Shown here: one piece after another, positions 35,635-43,503 of the stretch
Position numbering within the stretch: the first letter of the stretch is position 1
Layout: each line of letters opens with the position of its first letter
Assembly (NCBI GenBank): GCA_025354645.1
Contig: JANXML010000284.1
Coordinates: 1-43,957 of the forward strand
Direction: 5' to 3'
Source of the DNA: Arcicella sp.
GTDB lineage: Bacteria; Bacteroidota; Bacteroidia; Cytophagales; Spirosomataceae
DNA: 43,957 bases
Notes under the pieces: generated by a model
The model's database searches: none
What the model was told of the DNA's origin: nothing
What the model saw: only the letters and a program-made list of their open reading frames with translations
Program-made: the position numbers and the translations under genes

Positions 35635-37017
35635 ATGAACAAAAAAATTATTAATAGGATAGTCGTTTTATCCATTTTTATTTCGTTCTTAATTTCCGAA
35701 AAATCGCTATCCCAAAAAACGGGTGGTGGCGAATTGAATCCAGGGATTTTCACCAATGAGAAATCGTTAAAAAATTTCAAAAATATGCGTTTTGGGTTAA
35801 GTATTCATTGGGGACCCAACGTGGCGGCTGGTAAGGAAATCAGTTGGTCGAGGGGAAAGGAAACGCCCAAAGATGAATATGATGCACTTTACAAACAGTT
35901 TAATCCCACAAAATTCAATGCCGATGAATGGGTGAAATTTGTACAAGAGGTTGGAATGAAATACGTACTGATAACCTCAAAACACCACGACGGATTTGCC
36001 ATGTGGCATTCTGATTATTCTGATTATGATGTGGCAATAACTCCTTTCAAACGTGATATTTTAAAAGAATTAAGTGAAGCTTGTCAGAAAAAAGGAATCG
36101 TTTTTGGAACGTATTATTCCACCTTAGATTGGTATCACCCTGATTATCAGCCCTATGGACACGGTGGACCTGGCGATATTTTTCCGAAATTTAAAGATAC
36201 GCCAAGCCAAGACCGTTACATGATTTATGCAAAAAATCAGGTTAGGGAATTAATTACGAAGTATAATTCGCAAATTATTCAGTTTGATGGCGATTGGGAT
36301 TCCACATGGACGCACCAACTTGGGAGTGATATGTACTTATATATACGCAAACTCAGCGATGGTGTTTTGGTGAACAGTAGAACCGACAAAGGACGTTATC
36401 CACCCCCACCATACAGCAAAAAAGAACCTTGGCGAGCCGATATTTTTGCGGGTGATTTTGAAGAAAGAGAACGCATTACAGAGAACTTTGCAGAAGGAGA
36501 TACTAATACAAATGTATTGGGGAAATCTCAAAATCCTTGGCAAGCGTGGGTAACGGTTGATAAATCTCAATGGTCGTGGAAACCAAATCCAAAGTTGCTC
36601 GAACCCAAGGAAATTATCGTAGATTTATTGAAAACCATTGGCGACGATGGGAATTATTTAATGAACATTGGTCCTCGCCCAGACGGCACTTTTGAGCCAA
36701 TTATCGTGTCGAATATGCGAGAAGTTGGAACCTGGGTGAAAACTCATGCTGATGCCATTTATGACACCAGAGGAGGCAATTTTGTGGAAGAAGGTAAATT
36801 TACGAGTACACAAAAAGGCAAAACTACTAATTTGTTTGTTTTTGATAATTCAATAGAACAGTTAGTTTTGAAAAAAAATAATCAAAAGGTGATTTCTGTT
36901 AAAAATGAAAAAGGGCAAGCCATGATTTTTCAACAAGTTGAGGGAAATATTACTTTGAAAATTGGAAAAAGTAATCAAAACGACTTTGTTCGAGTTTACA
37001 AAGTATTATTTCAATAA
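35635..37017 (+). CDS. GH29 alpha-L-fucosidase
   Basis: A 460-residue exported glycoside hydrolase that releases L-fucose from glycans by a retaining mechanism. The N-terminal hydrophobic segment (IINRIVVLSIFISFLISEKSLS) is a signal peptide. GH29 features: MRFGLSIHWGPN, EWVKFVQEVGMKYVLITSKHHDGFAMWHS, FGTYYSTLDWYHPDY and NYLMNIGPRPDGTFEPI. The predicted nucleophile is Asp218 in IIQFDGDWD. The acid/base residue is less conserved in this family and I do not assign it. The C-terminal about 90 residues form the beta-sandwich. It is the only obvious glycoside hydrolase in the window and gives the best clue to the substrate of the SusCD systems. A possible operon link to the MFS gene is interrupted by the double hairpin. 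Confidence 0.94.
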   Translation: MNKKIINRIVVLSIFISFLISEKSLSQKTGGGELNPGIFTNEKSLKNFKNMRFGLSIHWGPNVAAGKEISWSRGKETPKDEYDALYKQFNPTKFNADEWVKFVQEVGMKYVLITSKHHDGFAMWHSDYSDYDVAITPFKRDILKELSEACQKKGIVFGTYYSTLDWYHPDYQPYGHGGPGDIFPKFKDTPSQDRYMIYAKNQVRELITKYNSQIIQFDGDWDSTWTHQLGSDMYLYIRKLSDGVLVNSRTDKGRYPPPPYSKKEPWRADIFAGDFEERERITENFAEGDTNTNVLGKSQNPWQAWVTVDKSQWSWKPNPKLLEPKEIIVDLLKTIGDDGNYLMNIGPRPDGTFEPIIVSNMREVGTWVKTHADAIYDTRGGNFVEEGKFTSTQKGKTTNLFVFDNSIEQLVLKKNNQKVISVKNEKGQAMIFQQVEGNITLKIGKSNQNDFVRVYKVLFQ

Positions 37018-37120
37018 ACGAAGTTTATATCCATTTGGATTATTCAAATTATTCCATTATTTTTAGTTTAAGTTTTTGATAATCAAGTAATTAACTATTT
37101 AAAACCAGATCCCTAAAATA

Positions 37121-37303
37121 ATGAGAAACAGACGTATAATCCTAATTGCTGTATTATTTATGATTTCGATTGGTAATTATTCAAGAATAATTGGCAACGA
37201 AAATATTCGTACCATTCAGTTTCTGTCAATCTTCGCCATAGGTGCTTTGAGTGCTTTACTAATTAGAGAAATTGCGTTGTTATTGAAGTCAAATAGGGAA
37301 TAA
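37121..37303 (+). CDS. Small two-helix membrane protein
   Basis: A 60-residue ORF with two hydrophobic helices (about residues 5-20, IILIAVLFMISIGN, and 32-53, TIQFLSIFAIGALSALLIRE), linked by SRIIGNENIR, with basic ends (MRNRR and KSNRE). From memory, similar small membrane proteins recur in Cytophagales, but the function is unknown. It is bounded by its own strong terminator, which supports its being a real transcript. Topology is probably both ends cytoplasmic by the positive-inside rule. Confidence 0.7.
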   Translation: MRNRRIILIAVLFMISIGNYSRIIGNENIRTIQFLSIFAIGALSALLIREIALLLKSNRE

Positions 37304-37326
37304 AAAATTCTCGTAAAAACACACAT

Positions 37327-37369
37327 AAAAGCCAAATTTACCGATTACTCATTGGTGAATTTGGCTTTT
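37327..37369 (+). terminator. Terminator after the small membrane protein
   Basis: The arms aaaagccaaatttacc and ggtgaatttggctttt pair over 16 positions with one mismatch, loop gattactcatt. The right T-run merges with the -33 element of the next promoter. Confidence 0.85.
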
Positions 37370-37398
37370 GTGCTTCAAAGAGTTTATCCATACATTTG
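37367..37398 (+). promoter_or_regulatory. Promoter of the OmpA-family gene
   Basis: TTTG at 37367-37370, a 20-nt spacer, and TACATTTG at 37391-37398: an exact Bacteroidota-type promoter (TTTG - N20 - TAnnTTTG). The leader is predicted to be about 18 nt before ATG 37423. The -33 element overlaps the preceding terminator's T-run. Confidence 0.75.
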
Positions 37399-37422
37399 TT
37401 GTGAAACTTTTGCTATCTCCTC

Positions 37423-38958
37423 ATGAAAAAAATCTACTTGCTTTTATTCTTCTATCTGGTTCATTTACAATCTTTTAGCCAAATTACTATCCACCTATCG
37501 CCTCGATATAGTTCTGGATTAACCGTTCCTTTGAGTTACAATTTAATTAAAGGACAAAGTTTTGTTACCCCTGAATTAGTCTTGAAAAATGAAGGCACTC
37601 TAATTTCTTCCAACGGAACACAAACCGCCAACGATTTCAGAAATGACGGTTTTGGCTTGGATGTAATGTTTAAATCAACTAATCCAAATGATGGTAGTGC
37701 TTGGGCAGCGACTTTGGGTTTTTTCAAGCAAAACCATATTCAAGTTTCCAAAATTCCGACTTTCAGTTATAAAGGATATGATTTATTCAGTTTAGTCAAT
37801 ATTTACCGTCAAATAGGTATTCAAGGCGGAATTAGAAGAGAATTTGGATTTAAAAATAATGGTTCAACAGGTTATTTTATTCAAATGGGTGCGATGTATG
37901 GTTTCGATATTGAATCTTTAAATCAAGGAAAATGGGAAAATATTCAAGCGGGAGGTCAGTCATTTGTAGAAAATGGAGCTGGTACTTCCTACATTTCTTC
38001 CAATGCTCAAACAACTCTATTGATGATTACCCCAGAAATTGGATTTGTTTTTAAAGGATTAATTGGAGCTGAATTAAGTCTTTCCTATCAACAACCCTTG
38101 GGAAACCCGTTGTCTAATGAAAAAATTTCTTATTATCGTGGAGGAGTAATCACAGGTACGGAGGAAACAAACATTGCTCCAAAATCAATTTGGTTGAATC
38201 TGCGAATTCCTATTAAAGTTTATACCCACCAAAAAAGAACGCCAGTAGTTTATCGTCAAGAACCGCCCATACGCAGAACTGAGCCTGTTCCGCCGCCACA
38301 AAAATTTCAAAATATTTGTATTACAGCTCGGGATAAAGCCACTCAAAAACCCGTTGCAGGAGCAAAAATCACCTTAGATGGAAAGACTTATTACACCGAC
38401 CGAGACGGGAAAGCTCAACTGTCGGATTTAAGAATCGGACAAAAAGGAGCGTTCGATATTCAAGCACAAAATTATCGTGGCGGATACATCGACTTTGAAG
38501 CAATTGCTCAATCAGGTTGCCAACCTTTAAACTTAAATTTAACTTTTGTGCAACCTCCACCATCCGTTATTGTGAATGGAAAGGTGTTGAAAAAAGGTGA
38601 AAGTATTGCACTAAATGCCATTCAATTTGAACAAAGCAAGAGCGAATTATTACCAGAAGGAAGAGCGGAATTGAATAAAGTAGTGGATTTAATGAACAAA
38701 TATCCAAGCCTGACGATTGAACTTTCGGGACATACTTCTTCATTTAAAGAAGATACAAAAGAAGATAATGAAGCGAATGTTGAGTTATCACAAGACCGTG
38801 CTGAGGCTTGTAAAATGTTCATCACTAATCAAGTACGAGGAAGTGAAAATAGAATTAAAGTGATTGGTTACGGTCCGAACAAACCCTTAGTACCCAACAC
38901 ATCGGAAGAAAACAGAAAGAAAAATCGTCGGGTGGAATTGAAGATTGAGAGTTTGTAG
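37423..38958 (+). CDS. OmpA-family outer-membrane protein
   Basis: A 511-residue exported protein: signal peptide (MKKIYLLLFFYLVHLQSFSQ), an N-terminal beta-rich barrel-like region (about residues 21-275), a Pro-rich hinge (RQEPPIRRTEPVPPPQ), a carboxypeptidase-regulatory-like domain (about 290-370: CITARDKATQKPVAGAKITL, YYTDRDGKAQLSDL), and a C-terminal OmpA peptidoglycan-binding domain (about 395-510). The last contains IQFEQSKSELLPEGRAELNK, LSGHTSS and SQDRAEACKMFI, and ends with ENRKKNRRVELKI, the usual peptidoglycan-binding signature. It should tie the outer membrane to the cell wall. The gene has its own clear promoter and a convergent neighbour, gldH. Confidence 0.92.
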   Translation: MKKIYLLLFFYLVHLQSFSQITIHLSPRYSSGLTVPLSYNLIKGQSFVTPELVLKNEGTLISSNGTQTANDFRNDGFGLDVMFKSTNPNDGSAWAATLGFFKQNHIQVSKIPTFSYKGYDLFSLVNIYRQIGIQGGIRREFGFKNNGSTGYFIQMGAMYGFDIESLNQGKWENIQAGGQSFVENGAGTSYISSNAQTTLLMITPEIGFVFKGLIGAELSLSYQQPLGNPLSNEKISYYRGGVITGTEETNIAPKSIWLNLRIPIKVYTHQKRTPVVYRQEPPIRRTEPVPPPQKFQNICITARDKATQKPVAGAKITLDGKTYYTDRDGKAQLSDLRIGQKGAFDIQAQNYRGGYIDFEAIAQSGCQPLNLNLTFVQPPPSVIVNGKVLKKGESIALNAIQFEQSKSELLPEGRAELNKVVDLMNKYPSLTIELSGHTSSFKEDTKEDNEANVELSQDRAEACKMFITNQVRGSENRIKVIGYGPNKPLVPNTSEENRKKNRRVELKIESL

Positions 38959-38961
38959 ATT

Positions 38962-39032
38962 GATTTAACCACAGAGTCGCTATGACGCAAGTGTTTGATT
39001 TTTTTGCATTATAGCGACTTTTCGGTTAAATC
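38962..39032. terminator. Long imperfect palindrome between convergent ompA-like gene and gldH
   Basis: The outer arms gatttaacc (38962-38970) and ggttaaatc (39024-39032) and the inner arms agtcgctat (with the A at 38975) and atagcgact (39011-39019) form a 70-nt imperfect hairpin. Its right edge contains the gldH stop codon. There is a T-run in the loop but none after it. Probably a bidirectional 3' end. Confidence 0.6.
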
Positions 39033-39501
39033 ACTTATTTTTTTCAATGGCAAACCCTGCACTTATCACATCCAACAAAGGATTTTGACGCATATACTGG
39101 CTAATTTTTATTTTGTATTTTCCTTTCTGGGAAAATTTGAAGTCCTTAAAAGCCAACACTTTATGATCATAAATATCCCCTAACCCCTCTCCCGAAGGCT
39201 TGCCCGTCACTTGGTCAAAAAGAATAATCTCATCTAAATGTTGATGAATAATTTTACCGTTTGGGGCAGTTAAATAATGCGTCAGATAGAGGTTATGATA
39301 TAAATAATTCCTGTTGTTTCTCACATTATAAAAGACATTATAAGTTGATTCAGTATCTGTTACATCAAAAGTAAACGATGGGCTATCTTTTATAAACCAT
39401 TTAGCATCTGGAATATCATAATTATCCTTCAAAATCGTGTTCGTGTCACACGATGAAAAGATGATTAAACTTATTAATAAAAGAGAAATTAAACGAGTCA
39501 T
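39031..39501 (-). CDS. gldH: Gliding-motility lipoprotein GldH
   Basis: A 156-residue lipoprotein of the Bacteroidota gliding machinery. The frame is open to 39549, but the first 16 codons are translated from an extragenic repeat; the true start is ATG 39499-39501, giving MTRLISLLLISLIIFSSC with the acylated Cys at residue 18. The mature part shows AKWFIKDSPSFTFDVTDTES, YNVFYNVRNNRNYLYHNLY and GKPSGEGLGDIYDHKVLAFK, the pattern of GldH. The gene lies downstream of the PSP1 gene, an order I recall from several Bacteroidota. In Flavobacterium johnsoniae gldH is needed for gliding (established); whether this organism glides is inferred. Confidence 0.9.
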   Translation of the reverse strand: MTRLISLLLISLIIFSSCDTNTILKDNYDIPDAKWFIKDSPSFTFDVTDTESTYNVFYNVRNNRNYLYHNLYLTHYLTAPNGKIIHQHLDEIILFDQVTGKPSGEGLGDIYDHKVLAFKDFKFSQKGKYKIKISQYMRQNPLLDVISAGFAIEKNK

Positions 39502-39513
39502 TATTGTTGTTTT

Positions 39514-39592
39514 TACTGTAGCTCGAAGTGGCACTTCGAGATTGGACAAACAATTGGACTACAATCTCGAAGTGCCACTTCGAGCTACAGTA
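39514..39592. repeat. Inverted REP pair (BIME-like) with GTAG heads
   Basis: A 31-bp arm at 39514-39544 is perfectly inverted at 39562-39592 with a 17-nt spacer. Each arm contains GTAG (39518-39521 on the left arm) directly followed by the 19-nt palindrome ctcgaagtggcacttcgag (39522-39540). A GTAG tetranucleotide at the foot of a hairpin is the hallmark of REP elements moved by REP-associated tyrosine transposases (RAYT). It fills the gap between the PSP1 stop codon (39595) and gldH (39501). Confidence 0.92.
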
Positions 39593-39594
39593 TT

Positions 39595-41319
39595 CTACAC
39601 GTCTCCTTCTTCCTTATTTTCAGAAGATCCATTGCCTGACTTTTGATTATTCTTATTTCCCTCACCTTGCTGATTCTGAGGACGTTGCTGGTTTTGCGAC
39701 TTCGGTTGCCCTTGTCCATTTCCCTGCGGACGTGGCTGATTCTGCGGTTTCGATTGTCCTTGTGGGCGTGGCTGATTTTGCGGTTTCGGTGTTTGCCCTT
39801 CTCCGTTATTTTGCTGCCCTTGCGGGTTCTGTGGCTTCGATTGCTGTCCACCATTCCCTTGCGGACGTGGCTGGTTTTGCTGCGGCTTTTGTCCTTCCAC
39901 ATTCACCGATTGTCCCTGCGGACGTTGCTGATTTGGATTTGGTTTATTACCCTTTTGCCCTTGTGGTGGTCTTTGATTTCCTTTTTGTCCTTGCGATACT
40001 TCTCCTGCACCTTTGTTAACAGGTTGGTTTATGGGTATATTACCAGCCTGAGCATTATTCTCTCCTTGTTTAGAATCCTTACGTTCAGGACGTTGTTGAT
40101 TTGGATTTTGTTTAAAATCTTTGCGTTCTGGACGTACAAATTCTTTTTTATCTTGCTTAAAATCTGGACGGTCAAACTTTGGTTTATCAAATTTCTTTTT
40201 AACGCCACCGCCATATTTTCTATCCATTTTATCCAAATCGGCATTCAATGGACCTGAACCTTTTTCTAATTCTAATTCAATTTTTGCAGATTCTGCCCCG
40301 TCAATCGTTTGTGGTTTTTCGCCTTTTACGTTCAATGCCAAAACCTCCTTAACTCTATCCACCGTGATAGGTATCCAGTTGCTTTCTTCGCCTCTGTATC
40401 CAAACCACATCACCCGTTTGAAAATATCTGTTTTTTGTAGGAAAGCCTCTCCTTTGATGGTTTGAAGCGGTTTTTCAATCGTTGGAATATCCTTCAGAGC
40501 ATCCATATAGGTTTCTAATTCATAATTCAAACAGCATTTCAAACGCCCACATTGCCCAGAAAGTTTAACAGGATTCAGAGAAAGATTTTGATAACGAGCG
40601 GCAGAAGTAGTTACATTTTTGAAGTCAGTAAGCCAAGTTGAACAACACAATTCACGCCCACAAACGCCAATGCCACCCACCCGAGCAGCCTCTTGACGAA
40701 GCGAAATTTGCTTCATTTCAATTCTGACCTTGAATTCGCCCGCCAGCGTTTTGATTAAATCACGAAAATCCACACGGTCATCGGAAGAATAATAGAAAAT
40801 GGCTTTGGTATTATCCGACTGAAATTCAACGTCTGATAACTTCATGTTCAATTTCAATTCCTTAACGATTTCACGAGAGCGGTACATCGTTGGATAGTCA
40901 CGGGCAACGGCTTGCTCGTGTTTTTCAAGGTCTTTATCGTTTGCTTTTCGATAAATGGTCTTGATTTCGTCGTTGTCTTTAATTCCTTTTTTAAGTAATT
41001 GCAACCGTACTAATTCGCCTTGCAGAGACACAAATCCGAGGTGATGTCCACTCGGAACGTCCACAATCACGGGGTCGCCAGCATAAAGTTCAACTTGATT
41101 AACGTTTCGGAAGTATTCCTTACGCCCACCTTTAAATTTCACTTCAACGACATTATATTTACTGAAAGTCGGCACGTCCATATTCGACAGCCAGTCAAAC
41201 ACATTCATTTTATTGCAGCCACCCGTGCCGCAAGCACCGTTGTTTTCGCAACCACCTACTTTTCCGTCTTCTTTATTTTTAGTTCCACAGCTTCCCGAAG
41301 AACACGATTTACATCCCAT
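39595..41319 (-). CDS. ricT: PSP1-domain (RicT/YaaT-like) protein with long Gln/Pro-rich tail
   Basis: A 574-residue protein. The N-terminus is Cys-rich (MGCKSCSSGSCGTKNK and GCENNGACGTGGC). The PSP1 core (about residues 60-330) includes VEVKFKGGRKEYFRN, VEFQSDNTKAIFYYSSDDRVDFRDL and the signature GIGVCGRELCCSTWLTDF with QCGRLKCCLNYE. In Bacillus, RicT (YaaT) acts with RicA and RicF in an Fe-S complex that promotes RNase Y-dependent RNA processing and development; no RNase Y partner is visible here, so the Bacteroidota role is inferred. The C-terminal about 210 residues are low-complexity and rich in Gln, Pro, Asn, Gly and Lys with recurring NQPRPQG units, probably disordered. It is 15 bp after hepT on the same strand. 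Confidence 0.88.
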   Translation of the reverse strand: MGCKSCSSGSCGTKNKEDGKVGGCENNGACGTGGCNKMNVFDWLSNMDVPTFSKYNVVEVKFKGGRKEYFRNVNQVELYAGDPVIVDVPSGHHLGFVSLQGELVRLQLLKKGIKDNDEIKTIYRKANDKDLEKHEQAVARDYPTMYRSREIVKELKLNMKLSDVEFQSDNTKAIFYYSSDDRVDFRDLIKTLAGEFKVRIEMKQISLRQEAARVGGIGVCGRELCCSTWLTDFKNVTTSAARYQNLSLNPVKLSGQCGRLKCCLNYELETYMDALKDIPTIEKPLQTIKGEAFLQKTDIFKRVMWFGYRGEESNWIPITVDRVKEVLALNVKGEKPQTIDGAESAKIELELEKGSGPLNADLDKMDRKYGGGVKKKFDKPKFDRPDFKQDKKEFVRPERKDFKQNPNQQRPERKDSKQGENNAQAGNIPINQPVNKGAGEVSQGQKGNQRPPQGQKGNKPNPNQQRPQGQSVNVEGQKPQQNQPRPQGNGGQQSKPQNPQGQQNNGEGQTPKPQNQPRPQGQSKPQNQPRPQGNGQGQPKSQNQQRPQNQQGEGNKNNQKSGNGSSENKEEGDV

Positions 41320-41334
41320 AATTTTATTTATTTT

Positions 41335-41676
41335 TTATTCTTGGGTAAGGAGTAATTCTATTTCTGTTTGTAAAATTGGAAGGTTTTTTATCACTACACT
41401 CCAAACAATTTCATCAGAAACTGAATCGTAACCATGAATAATTCTATTTCTTAAATCAACAAATAACCTTGAATTAGAAATTAAAATTGCGTTATCAATT
41501 TTCAAGATTCTATTCATTGCCTCTCCGACAATTTCAATATTTCGTTCAACAGCTCTCTTTGTTCTAATATCAGCTTGATATATGCTAAATTCTCTCGGAA
41601 TATCTTGAAAAAAACTTTCTATTTCCATAATTGCATTTAGAATGTCGTAGAGCCACGTCTTAATATCATTGTTCAT
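41335..41676 (-). CDS. hepT: HepT-like HEPN ribonuclease toxin
   Basis: A 113-residue HEPN-domain (DUF86) protein, the toxin of the HepT/MntA toxin-antitoxin system. The HEPN active site RX4HXY is present as RNRIIHGY (about residues 76-83); HEPN toxins of this class cut RNA, and the Tyr is the residue modified by the partner (established for the characterised pair). The helical remainder is typical: LYDILNAIMEIESFFQ and RAVERNIEIVGEAMNRIL. It overlaps the mntA gene by 11 bp, the usual tight coupling of a TA pair. The spacing of 15 bp to the PSP1 gene suggests read-through into the ricT-gldH genes. Confidence 0.92.
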   Translation of the reverse strand: MNNDIKTWLYDILNAIMEIESFFQDIPREFSIYQADIRTKRAVERNIEIVGEAMNRILKIDNAILISNSRLFVDLRNRIIHGYDSVSDEIVWSVVIKNLPILQTEIELLLTQE

Positions 41677-41968
41677 AAATTATTTGACGTTGTTTATTTA
41701 CAGATTCCCTAAAATACGGATTTTTAATAGCTTTTTCTTCCAAAAGATCAATCGGTCTTTTTACTAAGTCTTGCAATGAAAATTTAAGATTAAAGTAATT
41801 ATCTGCGTAATCTTCAATAACCATATTTGTAAAATCTACTATCAAATCAACATCACTTTTTTCATTAAATTTATCTGTCAAAACTGACCCAAAAGCATAC
41901 AAAGACTTGACTCTGTGTGTTTTACAAAGCTGAATTATCTCTGGCGTATATTGTTCTATTTGATTCAT
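41666..41968 (-). CDS. mntA: MntA-like nucleotidyltransferase antitoxin
   Basis: A 100-residue minimal nucleotidyltransferase. The catalytic signature GSX10DXD is exact (GSVLTDKFNEKSDVD, with a third acidic residue in LIVDF). In the characterised MntA/HepT system the antitoxin AMPylates the RX4HXY tyrosine of the toxin (established knowledge); here it is inferred from both motifs being intact and from gene order. The start ATG is at 41966-41968, 7 bp after the end of a small frame that includes an in-frame TGA (41976-42152). Confidence 0.92.
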   Translation of the reverse strand: MNQIEQYTPEIIQLCKTHRVKSLYAFGSVLTDKFNEKSDVDLIVDFTNMVIEDYADNYFNLKFSLQDLVKRPIDLLEEKAIKNPYFRESVNKQRQIIYEQ

Positions 41969-41975
41969 TAATGTT

Positions 41976-42152
41976 TTATTTTGACAAATACTTTCTGTAT
42001 TCTTTCACTATATCCTCCATTTTTTTTCAGGAAAAATCATCTTTATAAAATCTCTTAAAAACCTCAATTTTCAAATCATTGGCAGAGATTTGAGGATTTT
42101 CTGCTACGATGGTATTTTCAAGATTTTTCCTTAAATCATCAATTACTTGCAT
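41976..42152 (-). pseudogene. Small ORF in front of mntA interrupted by an in-frame TGA
   Basis: From ATG 42150-42152 the frame reads MQVIDDLRKNLENTIVAENP and on to IEVFKRFYKDDFS (41 residues), TGA at 42027-42029, then KK and MEDIVKEYRKYLSK to a TAA at 41976-41978. All 59 codons including both stops are in one frame. Both pieces are charged and helical-looking with no frameshift between them. This suggests one small protein with a nonsense codon, or two tiny ORFs in one frame by chance. The TGA stands directly beside an A8 tract. It ends 7 bp before mntA, so it may belong to the TA cassette. I do not recognise a family. Confidence 0.45.
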
Positions 42153-42207
42153 GGTCAATTTATTGTTATACCATTTTTTCCAATAACTAATAACCAATAT
42201 CTATCAC

Positions 42208-43488
42208 CTAATAACGCAACACATCCAGCCCAATATCCTTCCGATAATATTTTCCCTCAAAAAGTACATCATGGGCAGCTTTTTGTGATTTTTGAATGGC
42301 TCTTTCCAGCGTATTGGACATTCCAGTGAGTGCCATAACTCGCCCACCATTCGTAACGATTAAATTGCCTTCTAATTTTGTTCCTGCATGAAAAATATCG
42401 GCATCTTTTACGGAATCATATCCCACAATGATATCACCCTTTTTGTAATCGCCTGGATAACCGCCCGCCACAACTACCGTCGTAACAGCGTGTTGCTTAC
42501 TAACCGTGATATCAGCTTCGGATAATTCACCTTTGGCGGTGGCAATCATTAACGACATGAAATCTGACTCTATTCTGGGTAAAACCACTTCCGTTTCGGG
42601 GTCGCCCATTCTGGCGTTATATTCAATCACTTGGGGTTCACCTTCGTGATTCATTAATCCAATAAAAATAAAACCATTATAATTGATTCCTTCTTTTTTT
42701 AAGCCTTCAATCGTTGGAATAACTATTTCATTTTCAACTACTTGCATGAATTTTTCACTCGCAAATGGTACGGGAGAAACCGCTCCCATTCCGCCTGTAT
42801 TCAAACCCGTGTCTCCTTCGCCAATACGTTTATAGTCTTTGGCTTCGGGTAGGATTTTATAAGAATTGCCATCCGTTAAAACGAAAACGGATAGTTCAAT
42901 TCCCGTTAAAAACTCTTCGATAACTACCTTGCTACTGGCATCGCCAAATTTGGCATCTACTAACATTTCTGTCAGTGCAATTTTAGCTTCTTCCAAAGTC
43001 AAAGCGATAATTACGCCTTTTCCTGCGGCAAGTCCATCCGCTTTCAAAACGATGGGAAGTTTCTGATTTTCAAGGTATTGCAATCCTGATTCAAACGTAT
43101 CTTTGGTAAATGTTTCGGATTTTGCCGTTGGAATTCCGTATTTTACCATGAAATTCTTAGAAAAATCTTTTGAACCTTCCAGCATTGCCCCTTTTGAATC
43201 GGGACCCACCATCAAAACGTCTTTCAAATCTTCTCTCGACTGAAAATAATCACGAATTCCTTTCACCAAAGGTTCTTCTGGACCAACGATTACGAGTTCA
43301 ATTTCGTGAGTTAAAACGGCTTCGGCAATTTTTTCAAAATCGTTATAACCAATGGATAAATTAGTGGCAACTTGTGCAGTTCCAGCATTACCTGGGGCAA
43401 CAAACAATTTATCACAAAGGGGGCTTTGGGCTATTCTCCATGCAAAAGCGTGTTCACGTCCACCCGAACCTAATATTAGTGTATTCAT
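42208..43488 (-). CDS. purD: Phosphoribosylamine-glycine ligase (GAR synthetase)
   Basis: A 426-residue ATP-grasp enzyme of purine biosynthesis that joins glycine to phosphoribosylamine, giving GAR. Visible signatures: the N-terminal MNTLILGSGGREHAF, APGNAGTAQVA, the ATP-grasp loop LKADGLAAGKGVIIA (about residues 145-160), YKRIGEGDTGLNTGGMGAVSPVPF, the metal-binding EYNARMGDPETEVVLPR, and the C-terminal VVVAGGYPGDYKKGD. Length is normal (about 420-430). It appears to be a stand-alone gene; a -7 box (TAGGTTTG) lies 49-56 bp upstream. The 24-bp-spaced inverted repeat in its leader could fold but shows no known riboswitch core. Confidence 0.97.
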   Translation of the reverse strand: MNTLILGSGGREHAFAWRIAQSPLCDKLFVAPGNAGTAQVATNLSIGYNDFEKIAEAVLTHEIELVIVGPEEPLVKGIRDYFQSREDLKDVLMVGPDSKGAMLEGSKDFSKNFMVKYGIPTAKSETFTKDTFESGLQYLENQKLPIVLKADGLAAGKGVIIALTLEEAKIALTEMLVDAKFGDASSKVVIEEFLTGIELSVFVLTDGNSYKILPEAKDYKRIGEGDTGLNTGGMGAVSPVPFASEKFMQVVENEIVIPTIEGLKKEGINYNGFIFIGLMNHEGEPQVIEYNARMGDPETEVVLPRIESDFMSLMIATAKGELSEADITVSKQHAVTTVVVAGGYPGDYKKGDIIVGYDSVKDADIFHAGTKLEGNLIVTNGGRVMALTGMSNTLERAIQKSQKAAHDVLFEGKYYRKDIGLDVLRY

Positions 43489-43503
43489 TTATTATACTTG
43501 TTG

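Noticed and set aside
39502-39549. N-terminal extension of gldH (first 16 codons)
   Set aside because: It is encoded by the REP arm, and a lipoprotein signal begins exactly at the internal ATG 39501.
39528-40257. Two long plus-strand ORFs of 163 and 204 residues, Leu-rich and hydrophobic-looking
   Set aside because: They are antisense shadows of the Gln/Pro-rich tail of the PSP1 protein; the repeat-derived codons give repetitive Leu/Arg/Ser strings, and no signal or start context supports them.
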